Below are positions 25,546 through 33,151 of a stretch of 64,000 bases of DNA, one piece after another. The DNA lies in the NCBI GenBank assembly GCA_030429205.1, contig JAUICZ010000002.1, positions 310,001 to 374,000 on the forward strand, given 5' to 3'. Origin of the DNA: Bacteroidia bacterium (GTDB taxonomy: Bacteria; Bacteroidota; Bacteroidia; Chitinophagales; Chitinophagaceae). Position numbers and translations under genes: made by a program. The notes under the pieces are model-generated. The model saw nothing but the letters and a program-made list of their open reading frames with translations, did no database searches and was not told where the DNA came from. Position 1 is the stretch's first letter; every line of letters begins with the position of its first letter.

Positions 25546-25570
25546 TGGTGTGAAAGGGCGCTCATGTTTA

Positions 25571-26164
25571 TCAATTAACCTTCTTTCCATTTTGATAGTA
25601 ATCTTTTGATTTAGCCTCACCTTTACTGTTGTAGTATATTCTCATCCCATGCCACTTATTGTTTTTATATTCCTGTGTTGTAACGATTGAACCATCTTCT
25701 CTATAATTGGTACATTTCCCGTTCCTTTTTCCGCCAACATAATCACACTTTTGAGACACCCTACCATTTGAACGATAATCAATAACAGTACCTTCAAGTA
25801 CATTATTGACGTATGGGCTTTCTCTACGAGGTTTCCCATTTTCTTTACGATAACTAACACACAATCCATTCTTTTTACCAAAATCAAATATTGTTTTTTT
25901 GGTAATTATGCCATCACTTAAGTCATACCAGACACCATGTTTAACCCAGTTTCCATTATTTTTTATATATAAACCTCTTGAGTTTGGTGTTTTATTTATT
26001 CTAAAGGTATTCCCCTTTTTATCACTAAACTCTAACCTATCTTCTGAGCCTTTAACATCGTAAAATTCAACTTCCATTTTAAAAGGGTCAACATTAGACT
26101 CCTGACCTGTTGCTACAAAAGCACATATTGTTAGTACAAATACCGTCAAAAAAAAATGTTTCAT
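25571..26164 (-). CDS. Exported YwqK-like protein with MORN-type repeats
   Basis: The protein of about 197 residues has a signal peptide (MKHFFLTVFVLTICAFVATG; an ATG two codons earlier is also possible). The second half is a chain of short repeats: GLCVSYRKENGKPRRESPY, VLEGTVIDYRSNGRVSQKCD, KRNGKCTNYREDGSIVTTQE and KWHGMRIYYNSKGEAKSKD. These are MORN-type units, as in proteins annotated as YwqK-family antitoxins. No partner toxin gene is next to it, and export makes an antitoxin role doubtful. It lies between repeats in the island. Confidence 0.75.
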   Translation of the reverse strand: MKHFFLTVFVLTICAFVATGQESNVDPFKMEVEFYDVKGSEDRLEFSDKKGNTFRINKTPNSRGLYIKNNGNWVKHGVWYDLSDGIITKKTIFDFGKKNGLCVSYRKENGKPRRESPYVNNVLEGTVIDYRSNGRVSQKCDYVGGKRNGKCTNYREDGSIVTTQEYKNNKWHGMRIYYNSKGEAKSKDYYQNGKKVN

Positions 26165-26429
26165 GATCATAGTTTTTGGTTAATGTAAAATTGAAAATAA
26201 AAGCTCTTTTATAACAGAAGAAAATCACTGTTAATGAATTAATACTACAAACAGTATTTAAGTAGTTGAATCCCAAAAATTTATTATTTCACATTCTAAA
26301 TTATTTGTTGTAATATTGTTGTCGTAATTCCTCATGCCTTTAAGCAGGCATCTAAACAATAGCTTATCACGTTGCGCCTGCAATGTTCAACCCACCAGGC
26401 TTTGTTTCATTTTATTAAACCGACGATCA

Positions 26430-26645
26430 ATGTCGCCTGAACAGCAGCCCATACACCCGTTTTGGAAGAGCGAAGCTTTTAAGCAGATACTACTGCGTGT
26501 GCAACAAAGAGCACAGCGCAAACAACAACCCGACATACCCAAAACAACAGAAGAGGTGCTGCAAATGGCCGACGACTATCTCGAACAATTTTTCAAGAAC
26601 AAAAACCATGGAAGACAAAACGAAGAAGACCCTGCAATGGATTGA
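26430..26645 (+). CDS. Small helical protein, first gene of the DUF3987 cassette
   Basis: From ATG 26430 the product is 71 residues, MSPEQQPIHPFWKSEAFKQ..., rich in Gln, Lys and Glu and mostly helical. A longer frame from 26334 has no coding character in its extra part. It overlaps the next gene by 38 bases in a different frame, which suggests translational coupling. I do not recognise it. Similar position, strand and composition make it the probable first gene of a three-gene unit with the DUF3987 gene and the zinc-ribbon gene. Confidence 0.6.
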   Translation: MSPEQQPIHPFWKSEAFKQILLRVQQRAQRKQQPDIPKTTEEVLQMADDYLEQFFKNKNHGRQNEEDPAMD

Positions 26646-28062
26646 CGGCATCATGTACCGGATAGACCCGGAAGGTAACAGAACACCTTACAATTTTGAT
26701 GAAGAACCTAAACCACCACCCAAAGAAACCGAGCCCGAATCTGAAGACAACGGCTACCGCGCCTTCTCTAACAAAGTATATAATACCCTACCCGACCTGT
26801 TGCGCCTGCCCTGCGAACGCTTTAGCGATGGTGCTGAAAAAGAGCTGTTTCTTGTAGGGGCGCTGGGTGTCATCAGTGGTATGATGCCCCACTACACAGG
26901 CAATTACTTTGGCAGCAGCGTAGGCACCAATTTGTATTGCTTTGTTATAGGCAACTATGGCACAGGCAAGGGCGCGCTGAAGTGGGCACACATGCTGGGC
27001 AACGCCACCCACCAAAACAGGCTGAAGGCTGCGGAACAAGATGCAGAACGCTACCGCAGAGAGAAACTGCATTATAACAAGCAGATCAACCTGTTCAACA
27101 AAGGGCAAACCGATGACACACCTAAAGAGCCCACCCCGCCCAGGCATTTAAAACTCTTTATACCTGCTAACACCACGAAAACAGCGGTGATGCAATTGCT
27201 GGAAGAGAACGGCGGCAGGGGCATTATTTTTGAAACAGAGGGCGATACACTGGCAGATATGCTGAAGCAGGATTACGGCAACTTCAGCGATATACTGCGC
27301 AAGGCGTATCATCACGAAGCCATCAGTTTCTTTCGCCGGGCAAACAACGAGGACGTTACCGTGAACGACCCCGCACTATCGGTAGTGCTCAGCGGTACTT
27401 ACGATCAGTTGGTGAAGCTGATACCCAGTATAGAGAACGGACTGTACAGCCGCTTTATGTTTTACATACTGCATGGCAGCAGCGAGTTTCGCGATCCTTT
27501 CGAGCAAAACACATCGGCACATAGTTATCATATAGAACAGTATGCCCAACAGTTGGCTGCCTTATATGAGTTGCTGAACAGTCAACAAACCAACAAACAG
27601 TTTCTGCTCACAGAATCGCAAATGAAAAAGTTTGTAACCCATTTTAAATATGTAAAAGAATGGACACAAGAAACCGTGAGCGAAGAGCTGGACGGTAGTG
27701 TGAACCGTATGGCACTAATGGCGTATCGTATAGCTATGATACTGACCATGCTGCGCGAATATGGCAAAGACAGCGAACTGAAACAGCCCGCATACACTTG
27801 TACCGATGCAGACCTTCAAAACGCGCTGGACATTATAGATGTACTGAGCTACTATGCTACCGATGTGTATGAATACCTGAACAAGAATGGCATTAAAAGA
27901 AACAACGGTACGGTAAAACCACTCAGCGATGACGAACTGAAACTCATCATCAACTACCGTAAAGAAGGGATGAGCCATAAGAAGATAGCCATAGAAGTAT
28001 TGGGAAATGTGAATGCACACCAAAGGGTAAAACGCACTTTGAAGAAGTACGGCATGCAATAG
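26608..28062 (+). CDS. DUF3987-family protein (primase/helicase-associated ATPase-like)
   Basis: I start at ATG 26608 (MEDKTKKTLQWIDG, 484 residues); the frame extends further upstream but that part overlaps the previous gene and looks non-coding. GNYGTGKG (about 115-122) resembles a Walker A loop with Gly instead of Ser/Thr after the Lys. ETEGDTLADMLKQDYGNFSD and PALSVVLSGTYDQLVKL correspond to the Walker-B-like and following blocks of DUF3987, a family common on mobile elements and near primases. A helix-turn-helix-like end (LIINYRKEGMSHKKIAIEVL) suggests DNA contact. Codons look more GC-rich than the neighbours. GC module 6 follows the stop within 10 bases. Confidence 0.72.
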   Translation: MEDKTKKTLQWIDGIMYRIDPEGNRTPYNFDEEPKPPPKETEPESEDNGYRAFSNKVYNTLPDLLRLPCERFSDGAEKELFLVGALGVISGMMPHYTGNYFGSSVGTNLYCFVIGNYGTGKGALKWAHMLGNATHQNRLKAAEQDAERYRREKLHYNKQINLFNKGQTDDTPKEPTPPRHLKLFIPANTTKTAVMQLLEENGGRGIIFETEGDTLADMLKQDYGNFSDILRKAYHHEAISFFRRANNEDVTVNDPALSVVLSGTYDQLVKLIPSIENGLYSRFMFYILHGSSEFRDPFEQNTSAHSYHIEQYAQQLAALYELLNSQQTNKQFLLTESQMKKFVTHFKYVKEWTQETVSEELDGSVNRMALMAYRIAMILTMLREYGKDSELKQPAYTCTDADLQNALDIIDVLSYYATDVYEYLNKNGIKRNNGTVKPLSDDELKLIINYRKEGMSHKKIAIEVLGNVNAHQRVKRTLKKYGMQ

Positions 28063-28067
28063 AAAAA

Positions 28068-28095
28068 GGGTGCGGGTGCGCGCGCACCCGCGCCT
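28068..28095. repeat. GC-rich palindromic module 6 (perfect dyad)
   Basis: The core GCGGGTGCGCGCGCACCCGC (28072-28091) is a perfect 20-base palindrome, with both arms changed relative to the consensus yet still paired. It begins 6 bases after the DUF3987 stop and may serve as a 3' hairpin. Confidence 0.75.
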
Positions 28096-28123
28096 ATTCT
28101 GAAAACTTAAAAACAAAAACACC

Positions 28124-28555
28124 ATGTTATTAAAACCACTACAACAGTTTATATGCGACGGCTGCGGTGCCGTAATACAACAACCGCAACATGCAGAGAT
28201 ACTCTGGACCATGGAGGCTGCCCCCGAAGACTATCCGCACGATTACTGGTATTACAACTATAAGCTGGTACATAAAAGGTATAAGTCGCCATATGGTACT
28301 ATAGGCTGCGGACTGGGCGACCAGCTATGTAATAATGATATAGAGACCTTTCTGGAGTTGTTCTTATTAGATCCTGAGTGTAAAGACATCTCAGAATTTC
28401 AGGAGCTGATGCACCGGCTGACCATCCCCTACTTTGAAGAAGCCAAGCTATATATGGCAGCAGCAATAAAAGACATGGACATGCTGAAAGAACTCTGCGG
28501 CGGCTTTACCAATGCCAAATTCTTTAAAAAGGTAATAGAACTATATGGCGGGTAG
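28124..28555 (+). CDS. Zinc-ribbon-like protein of unknown function, third gene of the DUF3987 cassette
   Basis: The 143-residue product begins with a possible metal site, C11-DG-C14 (FICDGCGAVIQQ), and has further cysteines in IGCGLGDQLC and DPECKD. The rest is acidic and aromatic and ends in a helical region (KFFKKVIELYGG). It starts 61 bases after the DUF3987 stop in the same direction, with GC module 6 between them; GC module 7 follows its own stop by 12 bases. No family recognised. Confidence 0.6.
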   Translation: MLLKPLQQFICDGCGAVIQQPQHAEILWTMEAAPEDYPHDYWYYNYKLVHKRYKSPYGTIGCGLGDQLCNNDIETFLELFLLDPECKDISEFQELMHRLTIPYFEEAKLYMAAAIKDMDMLKELCGGFTNAKFFKKVIELYGG

Positions 28556-28567
28556 TATACTGATACA

Positions 28568-28595
28568 GGTAGCGGGAGCGTGCGCGACCGCGCCT
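28568..28595. repeat. GC-rich palindromic module 7
   Basis: GGTAGCGGGAGCGTGCGCGA followed by CCGCGCCTG, a diverged copy close to the stop of the zinc-ribbon gene and just before the converging gene at 28604. Confidence 0.7.
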
Positions 28596-28603
28596 GTTTA
28601 TAC

Positions 28604-29428
28604 TTACTTGTTTCCTGATCTAGCTTTAATAGTACTTGTATCTCTAGATGCTGAATCAAGTTCAGCATGACTGTTTGGTTTAGGCATAGTTTGTTGTTCT
28701 AATATTACTCTATACGGTTTATTATCATCAGTAAAAAACCATTTATCAATATATGGAATAAGAGAAATCAACAAAGCCAGTAAAGCTATAATAAGAGGAG
28801 CAGTAAAGAACTTATTTTCTTTATGAAGCTTTTGTACTTCTATTTCATGTTTATCTGCAATAAGGCAAGCATTTCCATATTCTATCATAGAGTCTACATA
28901 TTTTAAGCTCTCATCAAAGTTATACTGTCGAATCATTTTATCTTTGTAAGGAAGCATATGGTAATTTACAGTCATGATAAAATCTATAACTTGAGATTTC
29001 AAGCTATAAACAAAAGTTACCTGCTCTGAAGTTTTTTTAATCTTTCTGACTTGCTCTATAGCATTCATTATGTATACATCTAAAAAATATTCTGGAGTAT
29101 AAGGCCGAAGTTTACCCTCAGATACTATTTCTACAAAGATCACATACAGCTTATTATCTTTTTTAGATTTTTTGCATACAACATTAATATCTTTTGCACT
29201 TATACTCTTGATAATACCAATGTCATATTCTATATCATACTCTGAAATATCAACAATGGGTTCAGAGTCTTTATTATCATACTCAGCATTCTTTATACCT
29301 GGAGGTATATTTATCATACCAGCTCCACCACAAGCAAGACAATGCTTATAGTTGCTTTTATTCTTACTATCATACTTCTCAACTAATTTCACTCCAGTTC
29401 CACCACAATACACACAATATTCTCCCAT
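28604..29428 (-). CDS. Membrane-anchored protein with DnaJ-like zinc fingers and a repeat-derived tail
   Basis: The 274-residue protein starts with two CxxCGGxG-type knuckles, C5/C8 (CVYCGGTG) and C30/C33 (CLACGGAG), as in the DnaJ zinc-binding region. A central domain of about 170 residues follows, then one membrane span near 209-229 (APLIIALLALLISLIPYI). The last 20 residues contain HAELDSASR, which is the translation of the REP-like palindrome at 28644-28672, so the original C-terminus was probably shorter. The N-terminal domain would be cytoplasmic. No family match beyond the zinc knuckles. Confidence 0.65.
   Translation of the reverse strand: MGEYCVYCGGTGVKLVEKYDSKNKSNYKHCLACGGAGMINIPPGIKNAEYDNKDSEPIVDISEYDIEYDIGIIKSISAKDINVVCKKSKKDNKLYVIFVEIVSEGKLRPYTPEYFLDVYIMNAIEQVRKIKKTSEQVTFVYSLKSQVIDFIMTVNYHMLPYKDKMIRQYNFDESLKYVDSMIEYGNACLIADKHEIEVQKLHKENKFFTAPLIIALLALLISLIPYIDKWFFTDDNKPYRVILEQQTMPKPNSHAELDSASRDTSTIKARSGNK
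28644..28672. repeat. REP-like palindrome inside a coding region (copy 3)
   Basis: CTAGATGCTGAA-TCAAG-TTCAGCATGAC with a perfect 8-base stem. It lies in the 3' end of the minus-strand gene at 28604-29428 and is translated there. Confidence 0.7.
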
Positions 29429-29488
29429 GAATTAAAGTTAGATAAATCTATCTTATTAACATACGTAAAATCACCCTACCTCCCATTC

Positions 29489-29568
29489 CGCTAGATGCTG
29501 AATTGCGAAGCACTCATAGAGACAAGTAAAAAGATATTGTGAACGAGATAATCAAGTTCAGCATGACC
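29489..29568. repeat. Interrupted REP-like palindrome (copy 4)
   Basis: The left part CGCTAGATGCTGAAT (29489-29503) and right part AATCAAGTTCAGCATGACC (29550-29568) match the family but are separated by 46 bases. AAT occurs on both sides of the intervening sequence. Confidence 0.6.
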
Positions 29569-29600
29569 ATGTGGTTGTACGTATTTACAAACACACAAAA

Positions 29601-29628
29601 GGGCGCGGTCGCGCGCGCTCCCGCTCCT
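29601..29628. repeat. GC-rich palindromic module 8
   Basis: GGGCGCGGTCGCGCGCGC followed by TCCCGCTCCT, sharing the TCCC right-arm variant with module 3. Confidence 0.75.
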
Positions 29629-29635
29629 CCCTGCA

Positions 29636-29756
29636 CGTTCGTCATTACGAGGAGTCCTGTAGCGCAAGGACGACGTGGTAATCTCGTCATAATACATGTG
29701 GTTACAAGATTGCTTCATACATAACACTGTAAGCGTTACTCCCTCGCAATGACGGG
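29636..29756. repeat. 120-bp imperfect palindromic repeat (copy 2)
   Basis: Nearly identical to 23806-23916 from CGTTCGTCATT to TTGCTTC. The terminal part has a different insert (ATACATAACACTGTAAGCG...) before the shared CGCAATGACGGG end. Confidence 0.75.
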
Positions 29757-29785
29757 TAGAGTATAAAGCGTACAAATACACAAAA

Positions 29786-29812
29786 GGGCGCGGTCGCGCG
29801 CGCAACCGCTCC
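29786..29812. repeat. GC-rich palindromic module 9
   Basis: GGGCGCGGTCGCGCGCGC followed by AACCGCTCC, the last module before the core genes resume. Confidence 0.7.
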
Positions 29813-29891
29813 TGTTTTGGCTACCCGATAGCACCCTGCCATTTTTACGGCTTTAACCTATCATTATCATGGATAAGCCATAGAAACACCT

Positions 29892-29899
29892 TATCTTTG
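29892..29899 (+). promoter_or_regulatory. Putative -7 element for miaB
   Basis: TATCTTTG fits the Bacteroidota -7 consensus TAnnTTTG, 21 bases before the miaB ATG. No good -33 TTTG is seen at the usual distance. Confidence 0.45.
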
Positions 29900-29920
29900 C
29901 GCACTACGTAATCGGTAAAT

Positions 29921-31348
29921 ATGGCAGACATCATAGAAAAAGTGATTGATGAAACACAGCAGGGAGCAGCATATCAGCCCTTTGCAAACGACCCTAATTC
30001 GTATAAAAAGAAATTCTATATAGAGAGCTATGGCTGCCAGATGAACTTCAGCGATAGCGAGATCGTGGCATCTATCCTCAACGAAGAGGGTTTTGGCGCT
30101 ACAGGTAATTATACAGAGGCAGACCTTGTACTCATCAACACCTGTTCCATCCGCGAGAAGGCAGAGCAAACTGTGCGTAACAGGCTAAAAGCCTTCCGCC
30201 AGGTGAAGGAGGAAAAACCGGGTATGCTCATTGGCGTATTGGGTTGTATGGCAGAGCGTTTAAAAGCTAAGTTCTTAGAAGAAGAAAAGCTGGTAGATAT
30301 AGTGGTAGGTCCTGATGCTTACCGTAGCCTGCCGGGTTTGGTGCAAGAGGCAGATACGGGTCAGAAATCGGTAAACGTATTATTGAGCCGCGAGGAGACT
30401 TATGCAGACATTTCTCCCGTACGTTTAGACAGTAACGGAGTGACGGCATTTGTGAGCATCATGCGTGGTTGTAACAATATGTGTACGTTCTGCGTGGTAC
30501 CATTCACTCGTGGTCGTGAGCGTAGCCGCGATGCACAGAGCATCGTTAATGAGTGTCAGCAATTATTCGACAATGGTTATCGCGAGGTGACGTTATTGGG
30601 TCAGAATGTAGATAGCTACTACCATACCGAAGCTGATGCCGATGGTAACCTTAACGAGGTGACTTTTGCCAAGCTGTTAGAGATGTGTGCGCAGGTTTCT
30701 CCCCTGTTGCGTGTACGCTTCAGCACATCACACCCTAAGGATATTACGGATGATGTACTGCACACCATGGCGAAGTACAATAACATTTGCGAGTATATAC
30801 ACCTGCCGGTACAAAGTGGTAACACCCGGGTACTGCAGTTGATGAACAGAACTTATACCCGCGAGTGGTATTTGAGTAAGGTAAAACGCATTCGTGAGAT
30901 CATGCCCGACTGTGGATTGAGTACCGATGTCATCAGTGGTTTTTGTACAGAAACAGAAGAAGAGCACCAGGAAACGCTGGACCTGATGGAGCAATGCCGT
31001 TTCGATATGGCTTATATGTTCTCTTACAGTGAGCGCCCGGGTACTTTGGCAGCTCGCCGTTACGAAGATGATGTGCCTGAAGATGTAAAGAAGCGCAGAC
31101 TGACAGAGATCATCAAACTGCAAAACGGACACAGTGCAGAGAGCTATAAAAACGATATCGGTAAAACATTCGAAGTACTGATAGAAGGTAACAGTAAAAA
31201 AAGTGACGATGACTGGTGTGGCAGAAACAGCCAGAACAAAATGGTCGTGTTCCCCAAAGGCACACACGATTTACATAAAGGAGACTATTGTACCGTTAAG
31301 GTGAACGATGCTACATCGGCTACTTTGATAGGCGAGATAGTTGCTTAA
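29921..31348 (+). CDS. miaB: tRNA-2-methylthio-N6-dimethylallyladenosine synthase
   Basis: The 475-residue radical-SAM methylthiotransferase adds the 2-methylthio group to i6A37 of tRNAs. The N-terminal domain carries the second-cluster cysteines ([31 protein letters not shown]). The radical-SAM site [21 protein letters not shown]-like motif holds CxxxCxxC. A C-terminal TRAM domain ends the protein ([18 protein letters not shown]). It is the first gene of a plus-strand run ending at secG, with 10 bases to the sigma-54 activator gene. Confidence 0.97.
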   Translation: MADIIEKVIDETQQGAAYQPFANDPNSYKKKFYIESYGCQMNFSDSEIVASILNEEGFGATGNYTEADLVLINTCSIREKAEQTVRNRLKAFRQVKEEKPGMLIGVLGCMAERLKAKFLEEEKLVDIVVGPDAYRSLPGLVQEADTGQKSVNVLLSREETYADISPVRLDSNGVTAFVSIMRGCNNMCTFCVVPFTRGRERSRDAQSIVNECQQLFDNGYREVTLLGQNVDSYYHTEADADGNLNEVTFAKLLEMCAQVSPLLRVRFSTSHPKDITDDVLHTMAKYNNICEYIHLPVQSGNTRVLQLMNRTYTREWYLSKVKRIREIMPDCGLSTDVISGFCTETEEEHQETLDLMEQCRFDMAYMFSYSERPGTLAARRYEDDVPEDVKKRRLTEIIKLQNGHSAESYKNDIGKTFEVLIEGNSKKSDDDWCGRNSQNKMVVFPKGTHDLHKGDYCTVKVNDATSATLIGEIVA

Positions 31349-31358
31349 GAACTAGAAC

Positions 31359-32621
31359 ATGGAATTACAAAGCATAAAGAACAGGTTTGGCATTATTGGT
31401 AATTCAGAGGCATTGAACCATGCCCTGAGCACTGCCGCACAGGTAGCCAATACAGACCTTTCTGTACTTATTGCGGGCGAAAGCGGTGTAGGTAAAGAGG
31501 CCTTCTCCAACATCATCCACGCATTATCATCCAGAAAACACAATTCGTTTATCGCAGTAAACTGTGGTGCCATACCGGAGGGGACAATCGATAGTGAACT
31601 TTTTGGTCACGAGAAAGGCGCATTTACAGGAGCGGTAGATAGCCGTAAAGGTTATTTTGAAACGGTGAACGGAGGTACCATCTTCTTAGATGAGATAGGC
31701 GAAATGCCTTTGGGTACACAAGCAAGATTACTAAGGGTTTTAGAAAGTGGTGAGTTCATTCGTGTAGGATCTTCTAAAGTGCAAAAGACAGATGTGCGTG
31801 TTATTGCGGCTACCAACAAAGATTTGTTAGAGCTGGCACAGGCAGGTAAGTTCAGAGAAGACCTTTACTATCGTTTGAGCACAGTACCTATACGTGTACC
31901 GGCACTTAGAGACAGAAGAGAAGACATTCCCCTACTCTTCCGTAAATTCTCCAGCGACTTTGCAGAGAAGTATCGCACCAACTCTATACACTTATCTCCC
32001 GAAGCGCAACAACTGCTCACGAGCTACCCTTGGAATGGTAATGTGCGTGAGTTAAAGAATATAGCAGAGCAAATATCTGTGTTAAGTACCGACAGGGAAT
32101 TATCAGCAGAAACGCTGCATGGCTTTTTACCCGGTGGTCAGCAATCAAGGAGTTTAGCCGTAATACCATCAGCAGGTATACCCATGCCCAGCCCCACAGC
32201 ATCATCTGGCAATAATGAGTATAATGGTAATACTGAAAGGGAAATACTCTACAAACTATTCTTCGACCTGAAGAAAGACCTGAACGAGATGAAGCAAATG
32301 TTGTATGAGCTGACCAACGGCGGTGGTACATATACCCCTGCTCCATCGCGAGAGCAAGACTACCCTTCTTACAATGTACCGGACGCGGGAGCGGCACAAC
32401 CATACCCTCCTTCATCTACCCAACCTGTTGTGATACATCCTGATGGCATGGCGCAACACGAAGATGTTGAAGAATCTTTATTTCTGGCAGACAGAGAGAA
32501 GGAGTTCATCATTAAAGCCCTGCAAAAACACAAAGGGCGCAGGCGCGATGCTGCCAGTGAGTTGGGTATATCCGAAAGAACCTTGTACAGAAAAATTAAA
32601 GAATACGATATAAGCGAGTAA
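31359..32621 (+). CDS. Sigma-54 activator without receiver domain
   Basis: The 420-residue protein starts directly with the AAA+ sigma-54-interaction domain: Walker A GESGVGK (40-46), the GAFTGA loop (87-92) that contacts sigma-54, Walker B TIFLDEIGE (107-115) and an arginine-finger region (FREDLYYRLS). A Ser/Pro-rich linker of about 100 residues leads to a Fis-type helix-turn-helix (GRRRDAASELGISERTLYRK). There is no N-terminal sensor or REC domain, so control must come from expression, partners or a bound ligand. It sits between miaB and lptE. Confidence 0.92.
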   Translation: MELQSIKNRFGIIGNSEALNHALSTAAQVANTDLSVLIAGESGVGKEAFSNIIHALSSRKHNSFIAVNCGAIPEGTIDSELFGHEKGAFTGAVDSRKGYFETVNGGTIFLDEIGEMPLGTQARLLRVLESGEFIRVGSSKVQKTDVRVIAATNKDLLELAQAGKFREDLYYRLSTVPIRVPALRDRREDIPLLFRKFSSDFAEKYRTNSIHLSPEAQQLLTSYPWNGNVRELKNIAEQISVLSTDRELSAETLHGFLPGGQQSRSLAVIPSAGIPMPSPTASSGNNEYNGNTEREILYKLFFDLKKDLNEMKQMLYELTNGGGTYTPAPSREQDYPSYNVPDAGAAQPYPPSSTQPVVIHPDGMAQHEDVEESLFLADREKEFIIKALQKHKGRRRDAASELGISERTLYRKIKEYDISE

Positions 32622-32629
32622 ATTTGAGC

Positions 32630-33133
32630 ATGGCATTCAGAGCATTATTATTTTTCATACCTGCATTGATACTTACCCTGTCGGGCTGTGGCGTATATAG
32701 TTTTACGGGTGCCAGTATCGATGGTAAGAACATCAACATCCATACGTTGGATAACAAGGCTCGTAATGTGGTGCCAACACTTAGTCCGTCGCTTACCTCT
32801 AAGATCCGTTCGCGCATTTTATCGCAAACAGGTTTAGCGCCTGTAAATAGCGAAGATGCCGACTACGATATTTCAGGAGCGATAACGGCGTATAATGTAA
32901 CCGTAACAGGTGTACAAAACACACAAACAGCCAGCACCAACAGGCTGACCATAGCAATACAAATCAAGTTTCAGAACAGACTAGACGATAAAGCAGGCTT
33001 TACAGAAACGTTCAGCCGTTTTGCAGACTTTCCTGCTACACAAACACTACAAAGTGCAGAAGCAGGGTTAATAGAGGAAATAGGCGACCAGCTTGCTAAT
33101 GACATTTTTAATAAAGCATTCGTAAATTGGTAG
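32630..33133 (+). CDS. lptE: LptE-family lipopolysaccharide-assembly lipoprotein
   Basis: I choose ATG 32630 (MAFRALLFF, 167 residues) over an in-frame TTG at 32624. A lipobox (TLSGC) is followed by GVYSFTGASI, the typical start of the Bacteroidota LptE-like family. DNKARNVVPTLSPSLTSKIRSR and the beta-rich remainder agree. LptE plugs the LptD barrel that inserts LPS into the outer leaflet. lptD is not in the window. It follows the sigma-54 activator gene by 8 bases. Confidence 0.85.
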   Translation: MAFRALLFFIPALILTLSGCGVYSFTGASIDGKNINIHTLDNKARNVVPTLSPSLTSKIRSRILSQTGLAPVNSEDADYDISGAITAYNVTVTGVQNTQTASTNRLTIAIQIKFQNRLDDKAGFTETFSRFADFPATQTLQSAEAGLIEEIGDQLANDIFNKAFVNW

Positions 33134-33151
33134 TAACTTAGGGGGTTCGTA

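Larger units (their letters stand above)
25255..25570. repeat. Repeat-filled gap: full composite repeat (copy 2)
   Basis: No gene is visible. The order is GC module 5, 96-bp repeat with perfect hairpin, CTTT/AAAG hairpin, AATACTCATT, REP-like palindrome, matching 21741-21955 element for element. Confidence 0.8.
29429..29920. repeat. Long repeat-filled gap before miaB
   Basis: No gene is visible. From left: a split REP-like palindrome (29489-29568), GC module 8, the second copy of the 110-120-bp palindrome, GC module 9, and about 100 bases with the miaB leader. This is the right edge of the repeat island. Confidence 0.75.

Noticed and set aside
25571-26164. Toxin-antitoxin locus based on the YwqK name
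   Set aside because: No toxin-like gene is adjacent, and the protein is exported.
26430-28555. Prophage or conjugative element
   Set aside because: DUF3987 alone is not enough; no integrase, capsid, portal, relaxase or mobilisation gene was recognised nearby.
21741-29812. Integron-like cassette array with the GC modules or 96-bp repeat as attC sites
   Set aside because: No integrase gene, genes point in both directions, and the repeat ends (GTTGCTCC, GGGCGGCAAC) do not fit the attC core consensus.
21741-29812. CRISPR array
   Set aside because: Repeats are far apart, of mixed types and separated by whole genes; no regular spacers and no cas gene.
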